In this document: positions 24,668 through 32,156 of the stretch, in pieces
Position numbering within the stretch: the first letter of the stretch is position 1
Layout of the letters: every line of letters begins with the position of its first letter
From: Deltaproteobacteria bacterium
GTDB lineage: Bacteria; Myxococcota_A; UBA9160; UBA4427
DNA: 43,336 bases
Direction: 5' to 3'
NCBI GenBank assembly: GCA_019310385.1
Contig: JAFDEK010000020.1
Span: 1-43,336, forward strand
The notes under the pieces: model-generated
Databases searched by the model: none
What the model was told of the DNA's origin: nothing
What the model saw: only the letters and a program-made list of their open reading frames with translations
Translations under genes and position numbers: made by a program

Positions 24668-26155
24668 ATGAATCCCCGCACCACAGGCCTGCTTGCCCTC
24701 GCGGCGGCGTTGCTCGGAGCCTTCGTCTACTTCTACGAGATTCGCGGAGGAGATCGGCGCGAGCGGGTCGAGGAGGCGAGCCGGCGCATCTTTCCCGAGG
24801 TCGAGGCCAGTGAGATCGATCTCCTCGATCTGTCCAGCACGGAAGGCGTTCGCGCTCGCGCCCTGCGTGAGCAGGGGCGATGGCTTCTCGTCGAGCCTCT
24901 GGACTTTCCGGGAGACACGGTGGCTCTGGACGGCATCGCGGGCAGCCTCGCGCAGCTCACGAGCGAATCGGCCATCGAGTCGCCGCGCGAGCCCGGCGTC
25001 TATGGCCTGGGCGAAGGGGCGCGGCGCCTGGCCTTCCGGGCCGGGGAGGAGCGCCACGAACTCGTGATCGGCAAGCAGACTCCCGTCGGAGAAAGCACCT
25101 ACGTCGCGCGTGGGGCACAACCCGAGCGGGTGCTCACCGTCGCCACCTGGCGAATCGACTCCCTGAGCCACGGTCTCGACGAGCTGCGCGATCGTCGCGT
25201 GCTGGTCTTCGATCGCGGAGCCGTGGACGAGCTGGTGATACGATGGCCCGGCAGCGAGATCGTGCTGGCGAAGCGCGCCGACGGCTGGTGGATACGCAAG
25301 CCCGCCGGCGCGGGCCGCGCCGACGACCCGCAGGTGGAGAACCTGCTCTCGGACCTCTCCTTCCTGCGCGCCGAGGGCTTCGTCGACGAGCCTCGCCCCG
25401 CCGAGGAGGCCGGCCTCGAAGAGCCGGCCTTCGAGCTGCTGCTGCGAATCGGGAAGGGTGTCGAAGGTGCCGGAGAGCGGGCCGCGCAGGGCCGCGAGCT
25501 GCGCTTTGCCCTGGGCTCCGCAGTGGAGGACCGGCAGCGGCTGGCGCTGGGAAAAGAAAGCGGCGTTCTCTACCGGGTCGACGAGAACCGCATTTCGGAC
25601 CTTCCCCGGGACTTCTTCGCGTACCGATTCAAGACGCTGTCGAGCTTCGTCCTCTCGGAGATCAGCGCTGTGGAGATCGACTTTCGCCCGGAGGAGTCGG
25701 CAGGTCAGTCACCCGCTGGCGTTCGTCTCGAGCGCGATGCGGTGGGAGTGTGGCATGGGTCGCCCCTGGAGCTACGGGAGGGCGTCGCGGCGCGACTCGT
25801 CGCCGAACTCGCCCAGCTCGAGGGAGTGTCCATCGTCGCCGATGCCATGGGACCCGAAGAGCTCGCCGCCGTCGGTCTCGCGCCGCCTGGGGTGATCTTG
25901 AGAGCCTACGCAGCGCGGGGCCCCGAGGCGGGCGTTGACGCCGGGGCGGCCCTTCCCGTCGCCGAGGTCCATCTCGGTCACTCCGACCCCGAACGGGGAG
26001 CGATCGCGAAGGCCCCCGACCGGGACACCATCTACCGCATCGACCCGGTGCTGTCGGAGCAGATCCCCGTGAGTCACGAGGCCTTCATGAGCCGCTTCGT
26101 GGCGAACGCGGCGGACGAGATCGAGGGCGGGGGCAGCGAAGCGGGCGGGGACTGA
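24668..26155 (+). CDS. DUF4340 domain protein
   Basis: This 495-residue protein has one N-terminal membrane segment (GLLALAAALLGAFVYFYEI), a cytoplasmic tip of a few residues, and a long soluble domain. The repeated pattern RVLTVATWRIDSLSHGLDELRDRRVLVFDRGAVDELVIRW with WWIRKPAGAGRADDPQVENLLSDLSFL is typical of DUF4340. The start ATG at 24668 lies 4 bp after the GldG-like stop. It is the last gene of the ABC operon; DUF4340 partners with GldG-like proteins in many genomes. The function is unknown. The convergent ankyrin lipoprotein gene follows after 30 bp. Confidence 0.88.
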   Translation: MNPRTTGLLALAAALLGAFVYFYEIRGGDRRERVEEASRRIFPEVEASEIDLLDLSSTEGVRARALREQGRWLLVEPLDFPGDTVALDGIAGSLAQLTSESAIESPREPGVYGLGEGARRLAFRAGEERHELVIGKQTPVGESTYVARGAQPERVLTVATWRIDSLSHGLDELRDRRVLVFDRGAVDELVIRWPGSEIVLAKRADGWWIRKPAGAGRADDPQVENLLSDLSFLRAEGFVDEPRPAEEAGLEEPAFELLLRIGKGVEGAGERAAQGRELRFALGSAVEDRQRLALGKESGVLYRVDENRISDLPRDFFAYRFKTLSSFVLSEISAVEIDFRPEESAGQSPAGVRLERDAVGVWHGSPLELREGVAARLVAELAQLEGVSIVADAMGPEELAAVGLAPPGVILRAYAARGPEAGVDAGAALPVAEVHLGHSDPERGAIAKAPDRDTIYRIDPVLSEQIPVSHEAFMSRFVANAADEIEGGGSEAGGD

Positions 26156-26167
26156 GCTTCTCCGCGC

Positions 26168-26186
26168 GGCGGGGAACCCGTCCGCC
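26168..26186. terminator. Short two-way terminator-like hairpin
   Basis: GGCGG (26168-26172) pairs with CCGCC (26182-26186) between the convergent DUF4340 and ankyrin genes. The stem is short and has no T-run, so this is weak. Confidence 0.3.
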
Positions 26187-26983
26187 TACCGTGTGACGCC
26201 GGCCTCGCGCAAGAGGGCCACCACGTCGTCGAAGCCTCTCATCTGCGCGGCCATCAGCGGCGTGCCCTTCTTGCCGAACTGGCGCTCGGCGTCCGCTCCA
26301 TTCTTCACCAGCACGACGGCGAACTCCCCATGGCGGGCGCGGGCCGCGATGAAGACCGCCGTGAGTCCGTTCATGGTCTCGAAATCGATCCTGGCGCCCC
26401 GGGCCACGAGCAGCTCGGCCATCTTCGGGTTTCCCGTGTGGGCTGCTGCGAGGAGCGGGGAGTACTCGAACTGGTTCAGGTGGTTCACGTCGATGCTCGC
26501 ATCGAGCAGCAGCTCGGCCATCTCGACCTGGCCGGCTTCAGCCGCGGCGTGGAGAACCGTGTTTCCGAGGCGGTCGCCCGGAGCGAGGGGGTCGGCGCCG
26601 AGCGTCAGGAGAAGGTCGAAAATCTCCCGATTCCCCTCCAAGGCGGCCACAAAGAGCGCGGTGCGACCGTTGATGGGCGAGTGACCGTCGGGATCCATGC
26701 CTCCGCGAATCAGCCTCTCGACCTCGTCTGCCTGGCCGGCCTTCACGGCGTCCTGCAGGGGCGACGTCGCCTTCTCGGGGGGCGGCCTCGGTTCGCGCCG
26801 CGGGGGGGGCGGCTTGGACCTCCAGTCCTCCACGTTTGGGATCTGCTCCGGGTCGGTCTTCTCTTCCTTCCCGCCGCAGCCGTTGAGAGTCGCGACCCCC
26901 GCCAGGAGCATCAGCAGCAGGGCGAAGCCGCGCAGCATACTCGGTAGTCGACGTCGCTCGCGGTGCCCCAGTGACTTCGTCAT
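26186..26983 (-). CDS. Ankyrin-repeat lipoprotein
   Basis: This 265-residue protein has a lipoprotein signal (MLRGFALLLMLLAGVATLNGC) and a proline-rich linker (PPPPRREPRPPPEK). Six ankyrin-type repeats follow, such as NGRTALFVAALEGNREIFDLLLTLGADPLAPGD and GNTVLHAAAEAGQVEMAELLLDASIDVNHLN. Ankyrin repeats bind proteins, so a scaffold or immunity-type role at the envelope is possible. The start is uncertain: ATGs at 26983 and 26938 both give a plausible signal, and none has a strong ribosome site. I use 26983. It faces the ABC/DUF4340 operon convergently. Confidence 0.85.
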   Translation of the reverse strand: MTKSLGHRERRRLPSMLRGFALLLMLLAGVATLNGCGGKEEKTDPEQIPNVEDWRSKPPPPRREPRPPPEKATSPLQDAVKAGQADEVERLIRGGMDPDGHSPINGRTALFVAALEGNREIFDLLLTLGADPLAPGDRLGNTVLHAAAEAGQVEMAELLLDASIDVNHLNQFEYSPLLAAAHTGNPKMAELLVARGARIDFETMNGLTAVFIAARARHGEFAVVLVKNGADAERQFGKKGTPLMAAQMRGFDDVVALLREAGVTR

Positions 26984-27141
26984 TTCGATCATTTTACGAT
27001 TCTCATCTCGAGACTTCCTCGATCTCTGCATGCCTGATCCGTGCCTACTTGACCCGCGCCTGCCTGCCCTGTGCTCGCGCGATTCGTGCCGCCCGCGAGT
27101 GTGGCCGGCGGCAATCCGCAGCTCGGCATTCTACCACCACT

Positions 27142-27162
27142 CGCGGCGGGCGCTTCGCCGCG
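27142..27162 (-). terminator. Hairpin after the phosphatase gene
   Basis: CGCGGCG-N7-CGCCGCG forms a 7-bp all-GC stem just 21 bp past the phosphatase stop in its direction. There is no T-run after it. The rest of 26984-27183 shows no gene. Confidence 0.35.
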
Positions 27163-27183
27163 GGGCGTGAGTGCGCTCCGGCT

Positions 27184-27978
27184 TCACCCCTGTAGCTGCG
27201 CGAGAAAGGCGTCGTGGACGAGCCCGTTGCTTGCAGCCACCTCGGCGCCCGAGGGCGGAGCCGGCCCACCCTGCAGGTCGCTGCAGCGCCCGCCGGCCTC
27301 CTCGACGATGAGCAGGCCTGCGGCCACGTCCCAGGGATGCAGCTTCAGCTCCCAGTAGGCGTCGAGGCGACCCGCCGCGACGTAGCACAGGTCGAGGGCC
27401 GCGCTCCCGTCGCGCCGCAGCCCCCGCGCGGCCTTCAGGAGGCGGCCGAAGTGGGCGAGGTTGTCCTCGCGACTGCGGTGGACGTCGTAGGCGAAGCCCG
27501 TGGCGATCAGCGCCTGCTCGAGCTTGTCCCGCTGGGACACCTGCAGCTGCCGTTCGCCCAGGAAGGCGCCGCCGCCGCGGCGCGCGTGGAAGAGCTCGTC
27601 GAGGAGCGGGTCGTACACGACCCCCAGCTCGCGTTCTCCGTGTCGTTCGACGCCGATGGAGACGCAGAAGCGGGGGAAGCCGTGGGCATAGTTCACTGTG
27701 CCGTCGAGGGGGTCGATGATCCAGCGCCACTCGGCGTCCGGTCGGTCTTGGCCGCCCCCCTCCTCCGCGAGAATGGCGTCGTCGGGCCGAAGGGCCTGGA
27801 TCTCCTCCACGATGAGGGCTTCGCAGGCGCGATCGACCTCGGTGACGAGATCGATGGGTGCGCTCTTGGTGTGGATCGTCAGCTCGGTCTCGTAACGATC
27901 GCGCTGGATCTCGCCGGCGGCCCGCGCCAGGCGGATCGCGAGCTCCAGCATCTCCGGGCCTTCGGGCTCCTCGTTCAT
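27184..27978 (-). CDS. Inositol monophosphatase family phosphatase
   Basis: This 264-residue protein has the family's metal-binding motifs: EEGG, WIIDPLDGTVNYAHGFP and, near the C-terminus, HPWDVAAGLLIVEEAGG. It is a Mg2+-dependent, lithium-sensitive-type sugar phosphatase; inositol-1-phosphate, fructose-1,6-bisphosphate or PAP are possible substrates. An ATG 33 bp upstream is in frame, but the ATG at 27978 (MNEEPEG) has CGAGGAGCGACC directly before it and is chosen. It follows the TatD-type gene closely in the metG cluster. Confidence 0.92.
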   Translation of the reverse strand: MNEEPEGPEMLELAIRLARAAGEIQRDRYETELTIHTKSAPIDLVTEVDRACEALIVEEIQALRPDDAILAEEGGGQDRPDAEWRWIIDPLDGTVNYAHGFPRFCVSIGVERHGERELGVVYDPLLDELFHARRGGGAFLGERQLQVSQRDKLEQALIATGFAYDVHRSREDNLAHFGRLLKAARGLRRDGSAALDLCYVAAGRLDAYWELKLHPWDVAAGLLIVEEAGGRCSDLQGGPAPPSGAEVAASNGLVHDAFLAQLQG

Positions 27979-28015
27979 GGTCGCTCCTCGCGGCTTCTCC
28001 GGCTGGGTCATGGGG

Positions 28016-28804
28016 TCATTCGGGCAGGCGATAGAGCCTGCGGGCGTTGGCGCTGGTAATGCGCGCGACCTCGTCCACGGGCAGCTCGTGGAGCTCGGCC
28101 AGGGTCTCGCCGACCCGGGGCAGGAAGGCGGGCTCGTTGCGACGACCGCGCTGGCCCTCGGGCGCGAGGAAGGGCGCGTCGGTCTCCACCATGAGCCGAT
28201 CGAGGGGGAGGCCCCGGGCCACGTCGCGCAGCTCGTGGCTCTTCTTGAAGGTCACGATGCCCGAAAAGGATACGTAGAGGCCCGCGTCCACGCCCCGGCG
28301 CGCAAAGTCGAGGCTCCCCGTATAACAGTGAAGGACGCCTTCGAGCGCGCCGCCGCCCTCGCCCTGCCAGATGGAGAGCAGATCGTCGTAGGCCGTTGAG
28401 TCATCGCTGCGGACGTGGATCGTGACCGGCAGGTCGAGCTCCCGCGCCAGGGCGACCTGCTCGCCGAAGGCGCGCAGCTGGGCTTCTCTCGGTGAGTTCA
28501 TGTAGTAGTAGTCGAGACCACACTCTCCCACGGCCACCACCTTGGGGTGGGCGAGCCAGCCTCGCAGAGAGGCGCGAACGCTGTCGTCGAGCTCCGCGGC
28601 CTCGTGGGGGTGGATGCCCGCCGTGGCGAAGACCTCGTCCCGGGCTTCGGCCAGTGCGATGGCCTCGGCGTTGCCCTGGACCCCGTAGCCCGAGCCGATG
28701 GCCACCAGGGTGTCCACACCCGCCAGGACCGCACGGCGCAACACGTCGTCGCGGTCGTCGTCGAAGCGGTCCGCGGTGAGGTGGCAATGGCTGTCGAGCC
28801 ACAA
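28016..28804 (-). CDS. TatD family metal-dependent hydrolase
   Basis: This 262-residue protein starts at a TTG (28804). The choice is supported by GGAGG eight bases upstream and by the motif WLDSHCHL beginning right after. Metal ligands are in HCHL, VGECGLDYYYM, HVRSD, LHCYTGS and ETDAPFLAP, in family order. TatD-type enzymes are TIM-barrel nucleases or deacylases; the housekeeping role is unclear, though 3'-5' DNase activity is known for TatD. It follows metG, an order seen in many bacteria, and precedes the phosphatase gene. Confidence 0.9.
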   Translation of the reverse strand: MWLDSHCHLTADRFDDDRDDVLRRAVLAGVDTLVAIGSGYGVQGNAEAIALAEARDEVFATAGIHPHEAAELDDSVRASLRGWLAHPKVVAVGECGLDYYYMNSPREAQLRAFGEQVALARELDLPVTIHVRSDDSTAYDDLLSIWQGEGGGALEGVLHCYTGSLDFARRGVDAGLYVSFSGIVTFKKSHELRDVARGLPLDRLMVETDAPFLAPEGQRGRRNEPAFLPRVGETLAELHELPVDEVARITSANARRLYRLPE

Positions 28805-28839
28805 ATTGTCGTCCTCCGCTGTCTCGTCTCGATCGGCTG

Positions 28840-30396
28840 CTAATCCGTCTCGGGAGCCGTCTCGATGCGCGGGAAGAGGGGGTCTCCCTTGCGCGTCTCG
28901 ATACCGAGCGGGATGCCGCCCCAGCGCGTGTCCTCTCCCAGGCGGGCGCCCTCGTGGGCATCGGCCAGTCCGAGGCGTGCCGCGATCTCGGCGCTCTTCT
29001 CGGGCAGGAAGGGAGAGAGGAGAATCGAGAGGATGCGCAGCGCCTCGCAGCAGGTATAGAGCGTGGTGCGCACCCGCTCGGCCAGCTCCGGGTCCTTGGC
29101 GGCCTTCCAGGGCTCTCGTTCTTCGAGGTAGCGATTGGCCTCGTCGGCCAGCTGGAAGACCGATTCCAGGGCCCGGTGGAGCTCCGTCCGGGACATGTGG
29201 CGCTGCAGGCCCGCGACCGCCTCCTCGGCGGCCTTGCGTACGCGCTCCTCGGGCTCTTCGGCGGGGCCCGGCTCCGGCACCCGGCCCTCCGCGAAGCGCT
29301 TCGTCATGTTGAGGGTGCGGCTCACCAGGTTGCCGAGGTTGTTGGCCAGGTCGGCGTTGATCCGCGCGACCAGCGACTCTTCGCTGAAGCTCGAGTCGAG
29401 ACCGAAGACCATGTCGCGCAGCAGGAAGTAGCGGAAAGCCTCGAAGCCGTAGCGCTCCTGCATGATCAGCGGCGAGATCATGTTCCCGAGCGACTTCGAG
29501 ACCTTCTTGTTGTCCACGTTCCAGTAGCCGTGGACGTTGAGGTGGCGGGCCGGAGACAGGCCGATGGCGCGGAGCATGGTGGGCCAGAATACGGCGTGGG
29601 GCTTGAGGATGTCCTTTCCCACCAGGTGCTCGCAGGCACCCCACAGAGTCTCGAAATCGGGGCCGTCCGGGTAGCCGATGCCGGTGAGGTAGTTGATCAG
29701 CGCGTCGAACCAGACGTAGCAGACGTAGTCCGGATCGAAGGGAAGCTCGATGCCCCAGTGCAGGCGCGACTTGGGGCGCGAGATGCAGAGATCGCCCAGG
29801 CCGCTCTCTTCCCGCAACATGGAGAGCACCTCGTTGCGGTAGCGCTCGGGGCGGATGAAGTCCGGATGCTCCTGGATGTAGTCGGCGAGCCACGGGAAGT
29901 GGTCGCTCATCTTGAAGAAGTAGTTGGCCTCCTTGCGTGCCTCGGGCGCGCGCTCGTGGTCGATGCACAGGCCGTCCTTCATATCGCGCTCGGTCAAGAA
30001 GCGCTCGCAACCGACGCAGTAGTCGCCCTCGTACTCGCGGAACTCGATCTCTCCCGCGTCGTAGACCTGCTGCAGGATGCTCTGGACCACCTGCTTGTGA
30101 TCGGGGTCCGTAGTGCGGATGAAGCGGTCGTAGGAGATGCCGAGGGCGTCCCAGGCCTCGCGGAAGCGGTCGGAATAGTGCTTGGCCACCTCCTCCACGG
30201 GCAGACCCCGCTCCTCGGCGACTTCGAAGACCTTTTCACCGTGCTCGTCGGTGCCGGTCAGCATGAAGCTGTTCTCGCCGCAGAGGCGGTGGTAGCGCAC
30301 CAGGGTGTCGGCCACGACGGTCGTGTAGGTGTGGCCGATGTGGGGCTCGGCGTTGACGTAGTAGATGGGCGTCGTGACGTAGAAGGCCTTGCTCAT
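28840..30396 (-). CDS. metG: Methionyl-tRNA synthetase
   Basis: This 518-residue class I synthetase joins methionine to tRNA(Met). The HIGH motif is PHIGHTYT near residue 19, and the KMSKS loop is KKVSKSLGN, with Val for Met. The zinc insertion has YCVGCERF and then LCIDH, so the second knuckle is CxxH instead of CxxC. There is no C-terminal tRNA-binding (EMAP-like) domain, which is common. The ATG at 30396 (MSKAFYVTTPIYYVN) is chosen over one 36 bp upstream because conservation begins here. It sits between holB and the TatD-type gene. Confidence 0.96.
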   Translation of the reverse strand: MSKAFYVTTPIYYVNAEPHIGHTYTTVVADTLVRYHRLCGENSFMLTGTDEHGEKVFEVAEERGLPVEEVAKHYSDRFREAWDALGISYDRFIRTTDPDHKQVVQSILQQVYDAGEIEFREYEGDYCVGCERFLTERDMKDGLCIDHERAPEARKEANYFFKMSDHFPWLADYIQEHPDFIRPERYRNEVLSMLREESGLGDLCISRPKSRLHWGIELPFDPDYVCYVWFDALINYLTGIGYPDGPDFETLWGACEHLVGKDILKPHAVFWPTMLRAIGLSPARHLNVHGYWNVDNKKVSKSLGNMISPLIMQERYGFEAFRYFLLRDMVFGLDSSFSEESLVARINADLANNLGNLVSRTLNMTKRFAEGRVPEPGPAEEPEERVRKAAEEAVAGLQRHMSRTELHRALESVFQLADEANRYLEEREPWKAAKDPELAERVRTTLYTCCEALRILSILLSPFLPEKSAEIAARLGLADAHEGARLGEDTRWGGIPLGIETRKGDPLFPRIETAPETD

Positions 30397-30454
30397 GGGT
30401 TCGCTCGCCGGGTCGCGCATGGGGTTGCCCATGCGGTTGAAGGGTACTCGCGGA

Positions 30455-31426
30455 TCAGCGCGCCGCTCTGCCGCCGCTGGGAAATGCTTCGCGCACCGCG
30501 AACAAGGCGCGCTCGGCGACCATCTGGGGGTTGGCGTTGCGCTGGATCAGGTCCCGGCGGCAGTCTGCCAGGGTCTTGAAGGCGTCGAGCTTGCCTCGTA
30601 GCTCGCCGCCTTTGCCCTCTACTTTGCCCTCTACTTCGCCCTCTACTTCTCCCCGGACCCACTCCCGTAGCCACTCCGAGCCGACCTCGAGCAGGGTCTG
30701 GACCTTCTCGGCCGCCGCGGCGCGGTTGCCGCGATACTCCTCGGCCCAGTCGAGCAGATCCAGGAGACCGGCGGCGGAGATCGTGTCGAAACGCGTGACC
30801 AGGGAATGCTGTTCTTCGGGCAGCTCCGTCTCGTGCAGGGGCTTGCCCCGGCTCATGGGGAAGTTCACACGCTGGCAGCGCGAGCGGATCGTGGCGAGCA
30901 TCCCGGCCGGGCTCGCGCTGACGAGAATCAGGCAGGTGTGCGGGGGTGGCTCTTCCAGGAGCTTCAGCAGGCCGTTCTGCGCTTCCTGGGTGAGGGCCTC
31001 GGCGCCGGAGATGACTGCGGCCCGCCAGCCGCCCTCGTTGGCGCCGAGGCGCAGGGCGATCTGCAGCTCGCGAATCTGTTCGACGATGACTCGCGTCTTG
31101 TCCGTGCATTGCTCCACCCAGAAGAGGTCCGGGTGGTCGGCGATGTGTCGATAGAGGCGGTTCTTCTTGCCCTTGGCGACGAGCTCGATGGGCGGCTCCT
31201 CGCTGGACGAGATCCGGCAGCCGCGGCACTCGCCGCAAGGGCGGGCGCCTTCGCCCGTGCAGGCGACGCCGCGGGCGAACTCGAGGGCGGCCGCGAGCGG
31301 GGCTTCACCGGGGCCCGACAGGAGGTAGGCCGAGTGGATCCGGTCGCCCTCGAGGGCGCGCCGGAGGAGCTCGGTGGGTTGCGGGGGCGCGGTAGAGGAG
31401 GCCTGAGGAGGGCTGGGATGGCTCAT
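30455..31426 (-). CDS. holB: DNA polymerase III delta-prime subunit
   Basis: This 323-residue clamp-loader subunit has IHSAYLLSGPGEAPLAAALEFARGVAC, in which the Walker A is degraded (GPGEAPL), as usual for delta-prime. The zinc module is CGECRGC preceded by another Cys. The sensor/arginine region is SGAEALTQEAQNGLLKLLEEPPPHTCLILVSASPAGMLATIRSRCQ, with the SRC motif. Near residue 264 a 12-bp tandem repeat encodes EVEGEVEGKVEGK. It heads the leftward operon with metG 58 bp downstream. Confidence 0.93.
   Translation of the reverse strand: MSHPSPPQASSTAPPQPTELLRRALEGDRIHSAYLLSGPGEAPLAAALEFARGVACTGEGARPCGECRGCRISSSEEPPIELVAKGKKNRLYRHIADHPDLFWVEQCTDKTRVIVEQIRELQIALRLGANEGGWRAAVISGAEALTQEAQNGLLKLLEEPPPHTCLILVSASPAGMLATIRSRCQRVNFPMSRGKPLHETELPEEQHSLVTRFDTISAAGLLDLLDWAEEYRGNRAAAAEKVQTLLEVGSEWLREWVRGEVEGEVEGKVEGKGGELRGKLDAFKTLADCRRDLIQRNANPQMVAERALFAVREAFPSGGRAAR
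30611..30646 (-). repeat. 12-bp tandem repeat inside holB
   Basis: The unit TTTGCCCTCTAC occurs at 30611-30622 and 30623-30634, with a one-base variant (TTCGCCCTCTAC) at 30635-30646. It encodes repeated VEG(K/E), in frame, in a charged, non-conserved part of the protein. Confidence 0.85.
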
Positions 31427-31586
31427 GGGCGCCGCAGTCTAGCACTTTGCCCTAGGGGATCACTCCGGCGCAGGTCTTCTCGCAAGCTCCCCGCGCGGCG
31501 AGCGAATTCCGTGCTCTTTGTACTCAAGTGACAGCGGACCTGCACCGATTGGGAGGAAACATCTACCACGGAGGATCGGTACGACT

Positions 31587-32090
31587 ATGGCGATCAGCGG
31601 ATTCGGGCGGGGCACCAGCAGGCCCGGTGAGCCTATCTCGGCACCGGCGGCTCCTGCCCGCCCGCCGGCGGCGGGCAACCTAACGGCCTTCATCGATCAG
31701 GGATCCACCTTCGAGGGCAAGCTCTCCTTCAAGGACACCGTGCGCATCGACGGCGGCTTCAACGGCGAGATCACGAGCGAGAACACCCTGATCGTCGGCG
31801 AGACCGGCGAGATCGCGGCCTCGATTCGCTCGACCACCGTGGTGATCAGCGGCTCGGTCGAGGGCGACATCCAGGCCACCAGTCAGGTCTTCTTGCACAA
31901 GACCGCGCGGGTCAAGGGCGACATCGACACGCCGAGCATCGTGGTCGAGGAGGGCGCAGTCTTCAACGGCAAGCTCACCATGGACCAGTCGGGTGCCAAG
32001 GGCGCCAAGAAGTTCGAGTCCGCCTCGGGTGGCGGCAAGCCGGTCGGTCAGTCCGTCACGCCGGGCGGGAATTCCACACCAAAGCATTGA
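31587..32090 (+). CDS. Bactofilin
   Basis: This 167-residue protein has a central bactofilin right-handed beta-helix: FIDQGSTFEGKLSFKDTVRIDGGFNGEITSENTLIVGETGEI then SIRSTTVVISGSVEGDIQATSQVFLHKTARVKGDIDTPSIVVEEGAVFNGKLTM. The flexible ends (residues 1-40 rich in Pro/Ala, last 30 Gly/Ser-rich) are typical. Bactofilins form polymers without nucleotides and act in cell shape, stalk or chromosome organisation. The ATG at 31587 follows GGAGG with a long, 13-base gap, so translation may be moderate. A convergent Lys/Ala-repeat protein follows. Confidence 0.95.
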   Translation: MAISGFGRGTSRPGEPISAPAAPARPPAAGNLTAFIDQGSTFEGKLSFKDTVRIDGGFNGEITSENTLIVGETGEIAASIRSTTVVISGSVEGDIQATSQVFLHKTARVKGDIDTPSIVVEEGAVFNGKLTMDQSGAKGAKKFESASGGGKPVGQSVTPGGNSTPKH

Positions 32091-32104
32091 GCGTCATGGG
32101 CGAC

Positions 32105-32149
32105 CCCGGGCGATGAGCGGCGGACTTCGTTCCGCCGCTCATCGCCGGG
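32105..32149. terminator. Long two-way terminator hairpin
   Basis: A perfect 16-bp stem (32109-32124 with 32131-32146, loop CTTCGT) is extended by CCC/GGG beyond one bulged base. It lies exactly between the convergent bactofilin and Lys/Ala-repeat genes, whose stops are 66 bp apart. It lacks a T-run. Confidence 0.6.
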
Positions 32150-32156
32150 CGCGTTC

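Noticed and set aside
28805..30010. N-terminal extension of the TatD-type frame through metG
   Set aside because: It is a shadow of metG in another frame. Family similarity begins at the TTG start at 28804, which has its own ribosome site.
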